From: Pedosphaera sp.
GTDB lineage: Bacteria > Verrucomicrobiota > Verrucomicrobiia > Limisphaerales > UBA9464
Assembly: GCA_009695205.1 (NCBI GenBank)
Contig: SIBK01000024.1
Location: 1 to 52,902 of the forward strand
Reading direction: 5' to 3'
Length of the DNA: 52,902 nt
The stretch's first letter is position 1. Each line of letters starts with the position of its first letter. The translations under genes and the position numbers were made by a program. Positions 1 through 8,434 of this stretch are shown here, one piece after another. Under the pieces are notes generated by a model, which worked only from the letters and a program-made list of their open reading frames with translations, was not told where the DNA came from and made no database searches.

Positions 1-51
1 GGTTCTTCCGGATCCAGAAGTAATCCGGGCGACACGAAACTTGGTGCACGC

Positions 52-84
52 AAAGCTCCGGCGCGAAAACGTCGGAGCTTTTTT
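52..84 (+). terminator. Rho-independent terminator
   Basis: A 9-bp perfect stem (AAAGCTCCG at 52-60 with CGGAGCTTT at 73-81) encloses a 12-base loop and runs into a T tract at 79-84. This is the classic intrinsic terminator layout for a plus-strand transcript, so a gene probably ends just before the window starts. The first 50 bases hold nothing else I recognise. Confidence 0.75.
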
Positions 85-614
85 GCGCGGGTGAGCCGCA
101 CCTTTGATCCCGCATTTTCCGGCCTCGACGGGCTCAGGAATACCGCATAAGTTTCGGCCGTCATGTCAGCGATTCTTGAGCTCCCAGAAGTCTAACGGCG
201 TGTTTCGCCTCGCTCGGTCGAGGAATATCACTAGCTTGGCGAATACAGGCGCGAACATCCAAGTGGCCGAATTGTTCGAATGAGGATCTAATCGCGGAGC
301 GTCAAAGGAAATTCCTATCAATTCAAGTTCATTCAAGCGGGTTATGCGCAACTGGGTGATTCCAGGTAGAATTGTTGACTTTCGGAGCACTCGATCCCGT
401 AGGCCAGGTTCGAGTGGATGTGCCGCACCCAGTTCCTGTCGCTCGCGGGTTCTACCGCGTTCGGATCGCCGAATAGTATGGCGGGCCGCAGCGCAGCGGT
501 TCTGAGCACCAAGAGGAATTCCTTGGCCAGGCATCCCAAAGCGGTCCGCTCAGCTGTGGGCGTGCAATGGAGGAAGGGACAGCCCCATGATTCCGCCCTT
601 CCACCCGGCGGATC
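85..614. other. Gene-free stretch upstream of the sigma factor
   Basis: No convincing gene is seen in this 530-base stretch. Open frames on both strands here lack recognisable motifs, and the longest one simply runs antisense into the sigma factor gene. It holds one copy of the 34-bp direct repeat (289-322). The promoter of the sigma gene presumably lies in its last 200 bases, but I see no clear -35/-10 pair. Confidence 0.5.
289..322. repeat. 34-bp direct repeat, copy 1
   Basis: This copy starts TAATCGCGGAGCG and matches 1383-1416 at 33 of 34 positions, the one difference being C/T at the fifth base. The inner AGGAA-A-TTCCT is an odd-centred inverted repeat, as in many protein-binding sites. 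The two copies bracket the ECF sigma gene in the same orientation. They may be dispersed intergenic repeats, operator-like sites or the scars of an insertion. Confidence 0.8.
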
Positions 615-1169
615 ATGAACGAAGTGACGCGCATACTCCACGCCATCCAAGAGGGCCAGACACAAGCCACCGCGGAGTTGTTGCCGCTGGTCTATGAGGA
701 ACTGCGGTGCTTGGCGGCGGCGAAGATGGCGCAGGAAAACGCGGTCCTGACCCTCCAACCCACCGCCCCGGTCCACGAAGCCTGGCTGCGCTTGGGCGGC
801 GACGATCAACCGGCGTGGGAAAACCGCGCGCATTACTTCGGGGCCGCGGCGGAGGCCATGCGCCGCATTCTGGTGGAGCGCGCCCGACGACGCCTTCGCC
901 AGCAGCACGGAGGTGGGCAAGAGCGGGTCGATATCGACGAGGTGGAGATCGCCGCGCCGACCGACGACGAGGACCTTCTCGCCATGCACGACGCGTTGGA
1001 TCGCTTCGCGGCTTTGGATCCGGAGAAGGCGGAGTTCGTCAAACTGCGTTATTTCGTGGGCCTGTCCTTGGATGGGTCGGCCAGCGTCCTGGGTGTTTCT
1101 CTAACCACGGCCAAGCGCTGGTGGCAATACGCTCGCGCCTGGCTGAAGGTGGAAATGCACCGGAACTGA
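615..1169 (+). CDS. ECF-type RNA polymerase sigma factor (PF07638-like)
   Basis: A 184-residue protein of the sigma-70 ECF group that is expanded in Verrucomicrobia, Planctomycetes and Acidobacteria. Region 2 holds the signature L-Q-P-T-A-x-V-H-E-A-x-L-R-L near residues 47-60. Residues 77-95 (YFGAAAEAMRRILVERARR) are the usual continuation. The C-terminal region 4 helix-turn-helix lies around residues 140-180 and ends in the typical WxxARAWL. The length is normal for the family. Such factors redirect core polymerase to a small regulon, often under a linked anti-sigma protein or protein kinase, but neither is adjacent here. The gene stands alone between two 34-bp direct repeats. The start at 615 is the only ATG that gives the full N-terminus, and its ribosome-binding site is weak. 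Confidence 0.92.
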   Translation: MNEVTRILHAIQEGQTQATAELLPLVYEELRCLAAAKMAQENAVLTLQPTAPVHEAWLRLGGDDQPAWENRAHYFGAAAEAMRRILVERARRRLRQQHGGGQERVDIDEVEIAAPTDDEDLLAMHDALDRFAALDPEKAEFVKLRYFVGLSLDGSASVLGVSLTTAKRWWQYARAWLKVEMHRN

Positions 1170-1523
1170 GCCTCCGAAACTTTTTTCAAATTTCCTGCGC
1201 CTTTTGGAAGTGAAACGTCGCATGACCTGTTGGAAGCGATTCGCTCCAACATCATGAAAAACTACTTCAAATTCAAAAGTAAAACAAAACTGCGTATGAA
1301 CACCCGTGCATCCCGATGTTGTGAGTGATTTTGCTGGACTACCGTCATGACTAGGCAGATGGTGAAGGCATCGAAACAGAATTAATTGCGGAGCGTCAAA
1401 GGAAATTCCTATCAATACCCCCACCTCCAAAATCAGCCTTTGACACTTTTAAAGAAGAAAAGTTGCGCGGCCATCAATTGTGTTCTAACGACATAGATTT
1501 ACCCGCCTCAATCAGCCCGACTC
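1170..1523. other. Gene-free stretch between sigma factor and NHL pseudogene
   Basis: No gene is supported in these 354 bases. The second copy of the 34-bp direct repeat sits at 1383-1416. The rest shows no terminator-like hairpin that I can defend. Confidence 0.5.
1383..1416. repeat. 34-bp direct repeat, copy 2
   Basis: This copy starts TAATTGCGGAGCG and has one mismatch to 289-322. It is about 1.09 kb from copy 1 and lies downstream of the sigma gene and upstream of the NHL pseudogene. Similarity ends abruptly on the right side. On the left, a short weakly matching stretch (TCGAA...AAT) may extend it. Confidence 0.8.
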
Positions 1524-2495
1524 ATGCAACGTTTCCTGTGCGCGCTCAGCGTTTACTTGTTCGCCTCGGTTGTTTCCGCCGCCAAGTTGGAGGTCATCCA
1601 TGGTTGGCTGCAACTGCCGGAGGGGGAAACACTGGGCCAGGTCTCGGGCGTCAGCGCTGGGGTGCACGGCGACGTGTGGGTGTTTCACCGCGCTAGTCGT
1701 GTCTGGTCCGCCAACCCCGCAAAAGCCGCGCCTATCCCGGATGCCACAGTCTGGCGGGTCGACGGCGCGACCGGCCGCGTCCTCGCTCGGTGGGGTGCGG
1801 GCACCTTCTTGCTCCCGCACGGCTTGTTTGTCGATTCGCGCGGCCACGTCTGACTGACCGATGTCGGCCGCCACCAAGTTTTCGAGTATGCTGAGGACGG
1901 CACTCTCTTGCGCAGTTGGGGCGTGGACAAAATCGGCGGCAATGATAGATCGCATTTCAACAAACCCACCGACGTCGCGGTGCTCAGCGATGGCTCGTTT
2001 TACGTGAGCGACGGCTACGTAAACAGCCGCGTTGCGAAATTCTCTGCCGACGGGAAATACCAATTCGAGTGGGGGCGTAAGGGAGTCGGCCCAGGTGAGT
2101 TCAACACACCGCACGGTATAACCGTGGATACCGCGGGCCGTGTTTACGTCGCCGATCGCGAAAATGATCGCATTCAGGTTTTCACCCCGGAGGGTAAATT
2201 CATCACGCAATGGAAAAAACCCGCGTTGGGGCGACCTTACGGCGTGCGGATTGGGCTCGATGGATTACTCTATGTCGCGGACGGCGGCGAGCAGCCGAAA
2301 TCCCCGCCGGAGCGCTCAAAAATTACCGTTCTCAACTTGCAGGGGGAAGTCGTTGCGACGTTCGGCCGCTGGGGTAACTACGATGGTCAGTTCGCCGTAG
2401 CGCACGGTGTAGCGGTGGCCCCGGACGGCTCGATCTACGTGTGTGACATTACCGGTCAGCGGGTGCAGAAGCTCCGCTGGGCCGCGAAGCGGTAG
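1524..2495 (+). pseudogene. Secreted NHL-repeat beta-propeller, interrupted by one TGA
   Basis: One reading frame runs from ATG 1524 to TAG 2493-2495 and would encode about 323 residues, except for a TGA at 1851-1853. The N-terminus is a signal peptide ending SVVSAA. The rest has NHL-type blades (GPGEFNTPHGITVDTAGRVY, YDGQFAVAHGVAVAPDGSIY), as in peptidyl-alpha-hydroxyglycine lyase-like proteins. The stop falls in RGHV*LTDVGRHQVF, where NHL proteins normally have Trp (xVWVTDVGxHQV), so TGG to TGA is the likely change. No frameshift accompanies it. It could be a fresh nonsense mutation, a sequencing error or, less likely, readthrough. Codon use and blade motifs look intact on both sides, so the gene died recently if at all. 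Confidence 0.85.
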
Positions 2496-2802
2496 GTGCG
2501 ATCCACCGGGCTAACGACGGTGGTGTCGCGCCACGAGTCTCGCAAAAACGGCGGGGATTCTCATAACTACCCAAACAACGCCGCGATCGGCTGGCCACCT
2601 TGCTGGCGCACAGCGCCAAGGCTAAATCTTCCCAGAGCTTCTCTGCGGGTGCAGGACCCATATCAAACCAAAAGCACGCCAGCGGAGCGGGATCGGTCCG
2701 GAGCCCGCTTTAGAAGCGATCAACCTCTCCCCCCCAGCGCGCAGCGCGAATGTTTAGCCTCCCCCGAGTTTCTCTGCGGGCGCAGGACCGATCCCGCGGA
2801 GC
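2496..2802. other. Gene-free stretch with a pair of 23-bp repeats
   Basis: No gene is seen in these 307 bases. Two near-identical 23-bp segments with the shared core TTCTCTGCGGG lie at 2636-2658 and 2767-2789, 131 bp apart, with two mismatches. They lie next to the truncated DUF1501 fragment and may be part of the debris around it. Confidence 0.55.
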
Positions 2803-3003
2803 CTACGCCAACAAGGGCTTGATAACCTCTCCGGCGATATCGGTGAGACGGAAGTCGCGGCCTTCGAAGCGATGTGTGAAGCGGGTGTGCTCAATGCCCA
2901 GGAGGTGGAGCATCGTGGCGTGCAAGTCGTGCACGTTCACCGGGTCTTCCACGATGTTGTAGCCGAAGTCGTCGGTGCGCCCATACACCAGGCCGGGCTT
3001 CAA
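2803..3003 (-). pseudogene. C-terminal fragment of a DUF1501 protein
   Basis: Only the last 66 residues of a DUF1501 (sulfatase-like) protein remain: [16 protein letters not shown], then [12 protein letters not shown] and the terminal [11 protein letters not shown]. They align without gaps to the C-terminus of the intact DUF1501 protein at 48847-50295. Upstream (above 3003 on the minus strand) the frame changes at once to unrelated sequence, so the remaining roughly 400 residues are lost. The ATG at 3003 is internal to the family and is not expected to be a true start. It is a relic of a second DUF1501 locus. Confidence 0.85.
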
Positions 3004-3401
3004 TGTGGGAATTCAGCGAGCTCGGAATTACGACCAACGCATCGCCTCGCTGCTGATCCCACGCGCTGCGCCTGCCGCTCCGCCGCCGGATGCCGCAGGT
3101 CAAAGAGCACACCGAAGTCGTCCCGAGCCGCCATCTGGAACCGCTGCTTCAGATGCTCTCGGAAGAGTGGATAGTAATCAAGCCACCAGAGTGAGGTGCG
3201 AAGACCCCGAGCGTGTCGCACTGGATCGTCACCATCGCGCTCGACCGTGATCTTGGAACCAAAAAAATTGGTCTGGGCCTGCACACATTGATTTGCTGGC
3301 AGACATTTTGATAAAATGGGAGGGAGCCGATCGAAATAGTTGCTCATGCCACTCTTCCGACAGAATCTTCGCACAGTTTATCACAACATTTTTGAAAAAG
3401 T
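3004..3401. other. Unassigned stretch between DUF1501 relic and cysC
   Basis: No gene is supported in these 398 bases. A minus-strand frame (3374 to 3000) contains a protein-like segment with LRTSLWWLDYYPLFREHLK, but I cannot place it in a family. It may be the relic of another gene fused to the DUF1501 fragment. The cysC promoter should lie near its right end. Confidence 0.4.
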
Positions 3402-3995
3402 ATGGATAGCGATAGCTTTTTCCAGGTTACGGCAATGGATCGGGCTCGGCGGTTTGGACATCCGGGTATGGTTGTTTGGTTCACCGGCCTCAGTGGTGCC
3501 GGGAAAACCACGCTCGCCACGCAATTGGAGCGGATACTTTTCGATCAAGGGCGCGCTGCGTACCTACTGGATGGGGATATCCTGCGAACCGGTCTTTGCC
3601 AGGATCTCGGATTTTCTATCATCGATCGCCGTGAGAATGTGCGTCGAGCGGGGGAAGTGGCGCGGGTTTTGGCCGATGCCGGCTTCATCGTGCTGGCGGC
3701 GTTCATTTCGCCCTTCGCTCTCGAACGCGATCAGATCCGGGCGAAGTTGCCTCCCCGACGATTCGTGGAAGTGTACGTAAACACCTCCGTTGAAACTTGC
3801 GAAAAGCGCGATGTCAAAGGACTTTACCGCAAGGCGCGGGCCAATTTGATCCCCGATTTCACCGGCATCAGTTCCCCTTATGAACCGCCCATCTCTCCCG
3901 AACTTAAATTCAGCACCGATCAAACGAGCATTGAGCGGTGTCTGATTCGTTTGCAGGAATGCATCGAAAACCGGTTGCAGCCCTGTCCTGAATAG
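3402..3995 (+). CDS. cysC: Adenylylsulfate kinase (APS kinase)
   Basis: This enzyme phosphorylates adenosine 5'-phosphosulfate at the 3'-OH to make PAPS, for sulfate reduction or sulfation. The 197-residue length is normal. The P-loop GLSGAGKT is at residues 29-36, followed by the family signatures LDGDILRTGL, DRRENVRRAGEVA, FISPF and the DVKGLYRKAR...IPDFTGISSPYE block. An alternative ATG at 3435 would give a start closer to most homologues, and the first 11 residues carry no known feature. No ATP sulfurylase or PAPS reductase lies in the window, so the gene is a singleton here. It converges on the large minus-strand gene ending at 4051 across a 7-bp hairpin. Confidence 0.95.
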   Translation: MDSDSFFQVTAMDRARRFGHPGMVVWFTGLSGAGKTTLATQLERILFDQGRAAYLLDGDILRTGLCQDLGFSIIDRRENVRRAGEVARVLADAGFIVLAAFISPFALERDQIRAKLPPRRFVEVYVNTSVETCEKRDVKGLYRKARANLIPDFTGISSPYEPPISPELKFSTDQTSIERCLIRLQECIENRLQPCPE

Positions 3996-4012
3996 AGGGA
4001 AGGGATTCCCTC
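3995..4012. terminator. Hairpin between convergent genes
   Basis: GAGGGAA (3995-4001) and TTCCCTC (4006-4012) form a perfect 7-bp stem with a 4-base loop, starting on the last base of the cysC stop codon. There is no T tract, so it may be a weak or Rho-assisted terminator. Confidence 0.4.
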
Positions 4013-4050
4013 ACCTCTCAAAAACTGTCGACAATGCAATGTTCGATGGG

Positions 4051-7000
4051 CTACGGCGTCTTGAAGGCGATTACCCGATAGAATCGACGCGAAATCTCGC
4101 TCGCGGGTCGGTCGATCAATTCCACCGAACCCGCCGTGGGTCGGGACACCTCTTCCACCGACTGCCACGCGTCAGGCCGATCGACGCCGTCTCTACGTTC
4201 AAGTCGATAGCGTCGATTGGCTAACACTGGGAATCGGATGTTAACGGCACCATCGGCCGCGAGCGAGACGGTTTCGATAAAGAGCGGACTGGCTGCGTCA
4301 TGGGGATCGCTGCCTAGAGTGAATTCGTCGGCATTGGAATAGTTGTCATGATCCGGGTTGGCGCTGAATGGAAGAAGACTGGACTGCGAGAGATCGCCGG
4401 GCGGGAAGTAGGTGCTGAGCCATTTCGAGTAAACGTCGTCAGCGATGCCGGGAGTTCCACCTTGGACGATGCCCGCGCTCCATTGGGACTTATCATTCCA
4501 TGCTGTCCATTCGGCGCGGTCATTGACGGTGACGAGAGAGTATCCATCGTGGGCAGCTTTGTCGCTCCAGGAAGCCTTGTAACTGAAATCGATCACCACT
4601 TCGCCGAGTTCCCTGACCTGGATACGTTCGTCAGAATCGGAGAGTCGGCCGGAGTAGATTCCGGCGATGGCGGCGATGGCGCCGTAGCATGAGCGGAAGG
4701 CGTCGGCATTTCGAACGATGACACAACGCTGACCCGGTTCGAGGCGTTGCCGCGACCCCGAGGCGAAATCGAAATTCACCGCACCGCTGACAAAAACATG
4801 GGAAAGATCGAGAGGTTCGGCGCCGGTGTGGACGAATTCGATGAATTCGAAATCGTCGCTCTGCCACGGGCTACCGATGGGAGGCGGAGGCGGGGCGAAG
4901 AGAATTTCTGAGATTCGAAGAAACTGCTGGGCCGGGGTGGGAGTGGCGGGGAGGGTCAATGTGCTGACGGACCGGAGTCCATCCACGAGTTCGACAGTGC
5001 CACCCCGTGCTAAAAGTTGTCCGGAGTAACCGCCTTGGGCGAACAGTTTCTGGCCCGAGCGGGGATTGTCGAGGCGGGCGCGAAATGCGACGACATCCGG
5101 GGTGATATAGAGCGAGCCGTTAGCGGGGATGACAGTTCCCGGTGCGAGAGTATGTTGGATGCCGCCCGTGAGGCGCCAGCCGGAGATGTCGATGGCGACG
5201 CTGTTTGTATTGCGAAGTTGAAGATATTCCTGGCGGGTATTTCCGGAGGGTGGGGTCACCTCAAATGCGCCGAAGAGGATGGTTGGGGATGCGCTTTGGG
5301 CGGCGGGTATTTCGGTTTGGCGGTAGAGAAAGCGCCGGCGCCTGGGGAAATAGTTGTTGGTGAGGATGGTGACAGCCTGTGCCATGGTCTGCTTATTTCC
5401 CCAGGTGGGCCATTTGGAAAAATCGGCGTCGGCATCAGGCTGGATCAGGGAGTAGAGCTCGGCGATGCGCTGCTCGAATCGGAAGTTGGCCGGTGGCGTA
5501 TTGGTGGGCTGGAGAAGCTGGTCCATCAAGGTTCGAACGCGACGAAGGTACATCTGCTTGAAGGAGGCATCCGAGAAGCACGCATCAATTAGCAGGTTGC
5601 TGCCGCCGGCATAAAGACCATCCTCCGTATACATGGTATCATCGGCATACCCGCCGGAACCCGTATAGTTGCGCCCGAAGGTCAGGTCGAGATCCCACGG
5701 AGTAAACTGCCACTCGCCGGTGCCCTCCGAATCGCGGTAGGCGTAGTAATTTTTGGCACAGCAGTCCGTGCCGCCGGTGATAATCATCGCGGCGAGGTAG
5801 TTAACCATGGCGGGGATATTAACGTTGTCCCAGATCCACGTTCTGCGGGTGGAGATCGCCGGCCCCACCTCCTGGACGGCTGCCTGGAGGTCAGATTTAT
5901 CCTCGAACTGGCGTGTCTTCTTTTGAGCGCCGAACGTACCCACGAAGCTGTCCTGCATCTTGTAGAGAGAGCCGCGCGGATCGAGTCCGAGACGTTGGAG
6001 GTAATCTTCGTCGCCGTCCTCGATCCAGTGAAAGTCGCCGTGAAAGGCGGCGTTGAGCTGCACCCGGAGCGGGAATGCGATGTGATACGTACTGCCGGCA
6101 TTGCGGTGGGTTTCGTAGGCGATGATGTTTCGCACGTGAGCCTTGTCGGGATAGGTGGTCAGGATGTTGAAATCGTTTACGGCCCGCTGAAGGGGGTCGT
6201 AAACGAATTTCTGGCCCGGGTTCATGTCCATGTTGTAGCTCTTCTTTGGAAAGGCGCGACTGGACTCACCGTGGAGACTGGCCGTTACATTGTCATAGAA
6301 CTTGCCGCGGTAGAAAAGGGAGCATAGGGCGGATCCACGGTCCGCGCCATTGGTAGTCTTCATAAACCAGTGAAGCACCGGCAGGAAATTGGTGAGTGAC
6401 GGATTGAAGAAGATTGTCCCGTCGTATTCTGCGGAAGCCGTGGGGTCGGCAAACGGTGGCCACCGCATCGCATTTCCATCGGCATCCACGGCTTTGACGT
6501 ACCAACGGATCATTTCCCCGGCGGCGGCTGTACTTGGGACAACAGTGGCGCCATAGACCCCGTCGCCCATCACGCCGTCGGCGTGTAGTCCGTCGTCGAA
6601 CATCGCCACAGAGACCTCGTTCGAGAACATGATACGCCAAGTCAACGAGACGGAGGCGATCGGGTGAAAGGTGGGTGTGACGCGGATGGAAATGCTGAGG
6701 TAATCGTTTGTTTTCGGTTCGCCCGGCATGTGGCTCGGGTCGAACAAGAGCGGGCCGAGGTTGGTTGTGCCCAAGCCGTTGGCGACGCCGGGCGTGGGTG
6801 GAAGGAAGTAAAGGCGGCGCGAGGGATCCAGAGTTAGCGTCGTCGCCTCGAGTTCGGCAGCGATGAGGAAATCGGGATCCTCGCCGGTCACGTTGAGGCC
6901 CTGGATCGCCAGGAGGTTCGGACCCGGCTTAAGCAAGCCAATCTTGGATGTGAGATCCCACTCGACCGGTTGGCCGGCGGCGTAATCGGTGGTGTGGGTG

Positions 7001-8403
7001 GTCGCGTGGGAATTCCATTCAAGGTTGGCCGGGGCGTTGGCGTGAGCCACCTCCACACCATTAAGCCAGGCGACAAAACCGTCATCGAACCGCATGCGCA
7101 GCAACAGCCGATGAAGGGGCGCTGGGTTATTCACGGTGAACGCATAGCGCAACCATGCGGTTGCCTGCCGCGGGTGCATGCGGTCAGCGATGGGTGAGAC
7201 GATTAGGGAATCAAGGTTGGCGAGAGCTTCAATTTGAAACCGGGTTCGGAGGGCGTCGCCAATGTCATCCTTGGCCTTGCTGACGCCGATGGGCGTCACG
7301 ATAAAATCGATGGAATCGCCTTGTTCCGCCGTTAGTTCGTAGATTTTTTCCATTGGCGCCGTGTTCGTGCCGCTGATGAGCAGGGTCTCGACAACGGAGT
7401 TCTTATGCTGGAATATAAACGTCACGCCGGTTCCGTCTTTCGTTTCCTTTTGAATGCGAGCTGTGATGCGGAGTCTCGCATTGGCGGGGCAAATCCAGCG
7501 TCGAATGGTCCAGAGCTCCGAGCCTCCGCTGGCCTCTCCGCTGGGCTGCGTCAATTCCTGGCCGAGTTCGGTTTTGGCTGTGGACCGGTCCCGCAGCCTC
7601 CACTTGTTGCCATCCCAACCGTTGACGGGACCGACTGGGCCAATGCCGGTGGGGAATGGAACGAATTCGTTCGTTTTGTATCCGGTCGATATATCGATGG
7701 ATTTATTATAGTAGCCATAGATCCAGCCCTGTTCACCCTGAATTCCCGAGAAGTCAACCGCGGAATCTGCGATGAGCGTGGCCTCAGGCTGGTTGGCTGA
7801 CATCTCGAACCCGACTCCATTCGTGACCGTCAACCAGGCCGAGTCATCGGTGTCCAACCGCTGCCAGGCGGACTGGAGAAGATCGTTCGAGGGAATCAGT
7901 AGTCGCGCGGTGGAATGAGTGGAGACCAGATCGAGGCGATCTCTTTTGACCGGGGTGCCAAACGAAATGTCGGAAACCTGTCTCGGGTAATCCGGTCCAT
8001 AAGAGAACGCGACCGTCGTCCCATCGGGCTCGACGAGCGCGAGGTAGCCAGCATCGGAGGCCAGTCGGAAATTGGTATGCAACGGCCGGCCGACAACGCG
8101 TCGATTCTTGTTCGACGCAAAAACGATCAAGTGCTGTTCCGGGAGGAGAATGGTGGATGGAAATTGCCAGCGACTGAGCCGGGCTGGATCGTCGGTGAGA
8201 AACCATCCGCCGAGGTTCACGGCGATGCTGCCTGTGTTGTATAACTCAATCCAGTCGGGGTGATCACCTTCGTCATCCGCCAAGGACTGGCTATTGGCGG
8301 TCATGAATTCGGAGATAATGACGGCGCCGACGGCGGGCGGCAGGCAGGAAATCAGGGGACAAAGAATGGCCAGCAGACGGATCCAGGAACGGTTGTTTGA
8401 CAT
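4051..8403 (-). CDS. Giant exported lamin-tail / CotH-kinase protein
   Basis: A predicted 1450-residue cell-surface or secreted protein. The start at 8403 is chosen because a signal peptide begins there (hydrophobic LLAILCPLISCLPPAVGA), whereas the frame upstream of it is non-protein-like. The order is: lamin-tail domain at about 27-140 (ISEFMTANSQ...DWIELYNTG), beta-rich modules, CotH kinase at about 680-1000 (GESSRAFPKKSYN, then FTPWDLDLTFG near 903), and two more lamin-tail modules near 1050 and 1165. An acidic calcium-type motif (NPDHDNYSNADEF) sits near 1355, followed by a C-terminal YRLERRDG...RRFYRV domain common in verrucomicrobial surface proteins. CotH proteins are atypical protein kinases known from Bacillus spore coats; the target here is unknown. 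It lies 31 bp downstream of the TIM-barrel gene. Confidence 0.88.
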   Translation of the reverse strand: MSNNRSWIRLLAILCPLISCLPPAVGAVIISEFMTANSQSLADDEGDHPDWIELYNTGSIAVNLGGWFLTDDPARLSRWQFPSTILLPEQHLIVFASNKNRRVVGRPLHTNFRLASDAGYLALVEPDGTTVAFSYGPDYPRQVSDISFGTPVKRDRLDLVSTHSTARLLIPSNDLLQSAWQRLDTDDSAWLTVTNGVGFEMSANQPEATLIADSAVDFSGIQGEQGWIYGYYNKSIDISTGYKTNEFVPFPTGIGPVGPVNGWDGNKWRLRDRSTAKTELGQELTQPSGEASGGSELWTIRRWICPANARLRITARIQKETKDGTGVTFIFQHKNSVVETLLISGTNTAPMEKIYELTAEQGDSIDFIVTPIGVSKAKDDIGDALRTRFQIEALANLDSLIVSPIADRMHPRQATAWLRYAFTVNNPAPLHRLLLRMRFDDGFVAWLNGVEVAHANAPANLEWNSHATTHTTDYAAGQPVEWDLTSKIGLLKPGPNLLAIQGLNVTGEDPDFLIAAELEATTLTLDPSRRLYFLPPTPGVANGLGTTNLGPLLFDPSHMPGEPKTNDYLSISIRVTPTFHPIASVSLTWRIMFSNEVSVAMFDDGLHADGVMGDGVYGATVVPSTAAAGEMIRWYVKAVDADGNAMRWPPFADPTASAEYDGTIFFNPSLTNFLPVLHWFMKTTNGADRGSALCSLFYRGKFYDNVTASLHGESSRAFPKKSYNMDMNPGQKFVYDPLQRAVNDFNILTTYPDKAHVRNIIAYETHRNAGSTYHIAFPLRVQLNAAFHGDFHWIEDGDEDYLQRLGLDPRGSLYKMQDSFVGTFGAQKKTRQFEDKSDLQAAVQEVGPAISTRRTWIWDNVNIPAMVNYLAAMIITGGTDCCAKNYYAYRDSEGTGEWQFTPWDLDLTFGRNYTGSGGYADDTMYTEDGLYAGGSNLLIDACFSDASFKQMYLRRVRTLMDQLLQPTNTPPANFRFEQRIAELYSLIQPDADADFSKWPTWGNKQTMAQAVTILTNNYFPRRRRFLYRQTEIPAAQSASPTILFGAFEVTPPSGNTRQEYLQLRNTNSVAIDISGWRLTGGIQHTLAPGTVIPANGSLYITPDVVAFRARLDNPRSGQKLFAQGGYSGQLLARGGTVELVDGLRSVSTLTLPATPTPAQQFLRISEILFAPPPPPIGSPWQSDDFEFIEFVHTGAEPLDLSHVFVSGAVNFDFASGSRQRLEPGQRCVIVRNADAFRSCYGAIAAIAGIYSGRLSDSDERIQVRELGEVVIDFSYKASWSDKAAHDGYSLVTVNDRAEWTAWNDKSQWSAGIVQGGTPGIADDVYSKWLSTYFPPGDLSQSSLLPFSANPDHDNYSNADEFTLGSDPHDAASPLFIETVSLAADGAVNIRFPVLANRRYRLERRDGVDRPDAWQSVEEVSRPTAGSVELIDRPASEISRRFYRVIAFKTP

Positions 8404-8434
8404 AGAGAGTGAGAAGCGACGATTGGACTGCGGA

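Noticed and set aside
342..989. 215-codon minus-strand frame overlapping the sigma factor
   Set aside because: Two thirds of it is antisense to a clear ECF sigma gene, and the remainder matches no family that I know.
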